The notes under the pieces were generated by a model, which saw only the letters and a program-made list of their open reading frames with translations, made no database searches and had not been told where the DNA came from. Of a DNA stretch of 30,274 bases, positions 29,658-30,274 are shown in pieces. The DNA lies in contig JAFXRX010000134.1 of the NCBI GenBank assembly GCA_017526045.1, positions 1 to 30,274 of the forward strand, in the 5' to 3' direction. This stretch comes from Opitutales bacterium (GTDB taxonomy: Bacteria; Verrucomicrobiota; Verrucomicrobiia; Opitutales; Intestinicryptomonadaceae). Each line of letters starts with the position of its first letter. The first letter of the stretch is position 1. The position numbers and the translations under genes are program-made.

Positions 29658-30274
29658 ATGAAGCTATTAACCGCATTTCTTTTTTTTGCTGCCCCGCTTG
29701 CGCTGCACGCCCAGGCTTCGGACAGCGATGTCGCGGTCTTGCCCGAGATTGAAGACGGCATTGCCCAGTCGCGGACGATGACGCCCGCAGACGGCGCAAT
29801 CTTGGGCATTGTGGAGGGCTTTACGGAGTTTCTGCCCATTTCGTCGACGGGGCACCTGATTGTCGCAAACGAATTGCTGGATTTAAATTCCGACGCTCCC
29901 GCGGTCGATTCCAACGGCGATTTCATCCGCGCAAACGGGGGCTTTTACACCGTTAAAGACGCCGCAAGCGCGTACACAATCATAATCCAAATCGCGGCGA
30001 TAATCGCGGTTGTGTTTGTGTATTGGAAGGACGTTGCAAGCATGCTTGCGGGGCTTTTGGGCAGGGACAGGCGCGGGCTTTTGAAGCTCAGAAATTTGAT
30101 TGCCGCATTCGTCCCCGCGGCGGTTGCGGGGCTATTTTTGCACAGGGCGATTGAAACTTATTTGTTCTCGGTTTACGCCGTCGTTTTCGCGCTTGTGGCG
30201 GGCGCGTTTGCGATGTTTTGGGTGCAGAAAAAATACGCAAAAACTTTCAATACTGCGCACAGGTCGGTGGAGCT
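29658..30274 (+). CDS. uppP: undecaprenyl-diphosphatase UppP, 5' part
   Basis: The window holds 205 codons with no stop, so the gene continues past the end. The family signature GIVEGFTEFLPISSTGHLI (about residues 50-68) contains the catalytic Glu/Ser/His elements, and several membrane helices follow. The protein removes a phosphate from undecaprenyl diphosphate to recycle the lipid carrier for peptidoglycan and surface polysaccharide. Before the motif there is an extra ~40-residue stretch with a signal peptide (MKLLTAFLFFAAPLALHAQA). Usual UppP starts near an in-frame ATG equivalent to M41 (29778). An extra ~25-residue acidic/Asn-rich loop (77-100) also separates the first helices. Confidence 0.9.
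   Translation, partial: MKLLTAFLFFAAPLALHAQASDSDVAVLPEIEDGIAQSRTMTPADGAILGIVEGFTEFLPISSTGHLIVANELLDLNSDAPAVDSNGDFIRANGGFYTVKDAASAYTIIIQIAAIIAVVFVYWKDVASMLAGLLGRDRRGLLKLRNLIAAFVPAAVAGLFLHRAIETYLFSVYAVVFALVAGAFAMFWVQKKYAKTFNTAHRSVE

Overview
The window looks like a chromosomal segment of a Verrucomicrobiota bacterium, most likely an Opitutales-type or gut-associated lineage. The grounds are a PEP-CTERM surface protein with the VPEP...RRRK tail, a ~1,480-residue pilin-like protein resembling the 'Verru_Chthon cassette protein A' family, Tat-exported Gfo/Idh/MocA and HEAT/discoidin proteins, and strongly GC-biased codon use with few classical Shine-Dalgarno sites. This placement comes from gene families recalled and read by eye, not from a search.

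Layout. Positions 1-2410 are AT-rich and accessory in character. A 122-bp quasi-palindrome (1-122) and two inverted copies of a structured non-coding repeat (185-406 and 2105-2405) bracket one PEP-CTERM beta-helix gene (582-1808). Next, on the minus strand, comes a gamma-carbonic-anhydrase-like gene whose C-terminus carries three Cys/His-rich repeats and a Lys/Ala tail, followed by a small secreted 12-cysteine protein. Divergent from these are a Tat-exported oxidoreductase and a HEAT plus F5/8 type C protein (3845-7426). A minus-strand trio follows: UbiE/MenG methyltransferase, RluA-type pseudouridine synthase and a DegT-like PLP protein, joined by ATGA overlaps (7645-10105). Then come an HU/IHF-like gene, hisS and a tRNA-CAU with a strong terminator (10254-12126).

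A secreted protein of unknown function (minus strand, 12148-12864) is divergent from the giant pilin-like gene (13036-17466), whose translation start is puzzling. A tightly overlapping heme cluster follows: HemY-type protoporphyrinogen oxidase, ferrochelatase, a HemX/CcsA-like membrane protein and RNase R (17559-22909). After an Ala/Pro-rich secreted protein (23005-23799) comes an apparent operon of aconitase, a STAS anti-anti-sigma factor and a GAF-PP2C (RsbU-like) phosphatase (24111-28700). The window ends with YbaB/EbfC, RecR and the start of UppP, which carries an unusual signal-peptide-like extension and runs off the end.

Most genes are ordinary housekeeping genes. The most unusual items are the structured repeat family with apparent compensatory changes, the metal-binding tail on the carbonic anhydrase homologue, the one-base offset between a well-placed ATG and the pilin-like gene, and the coupling of aconitase to a partner-switch signalling pair.
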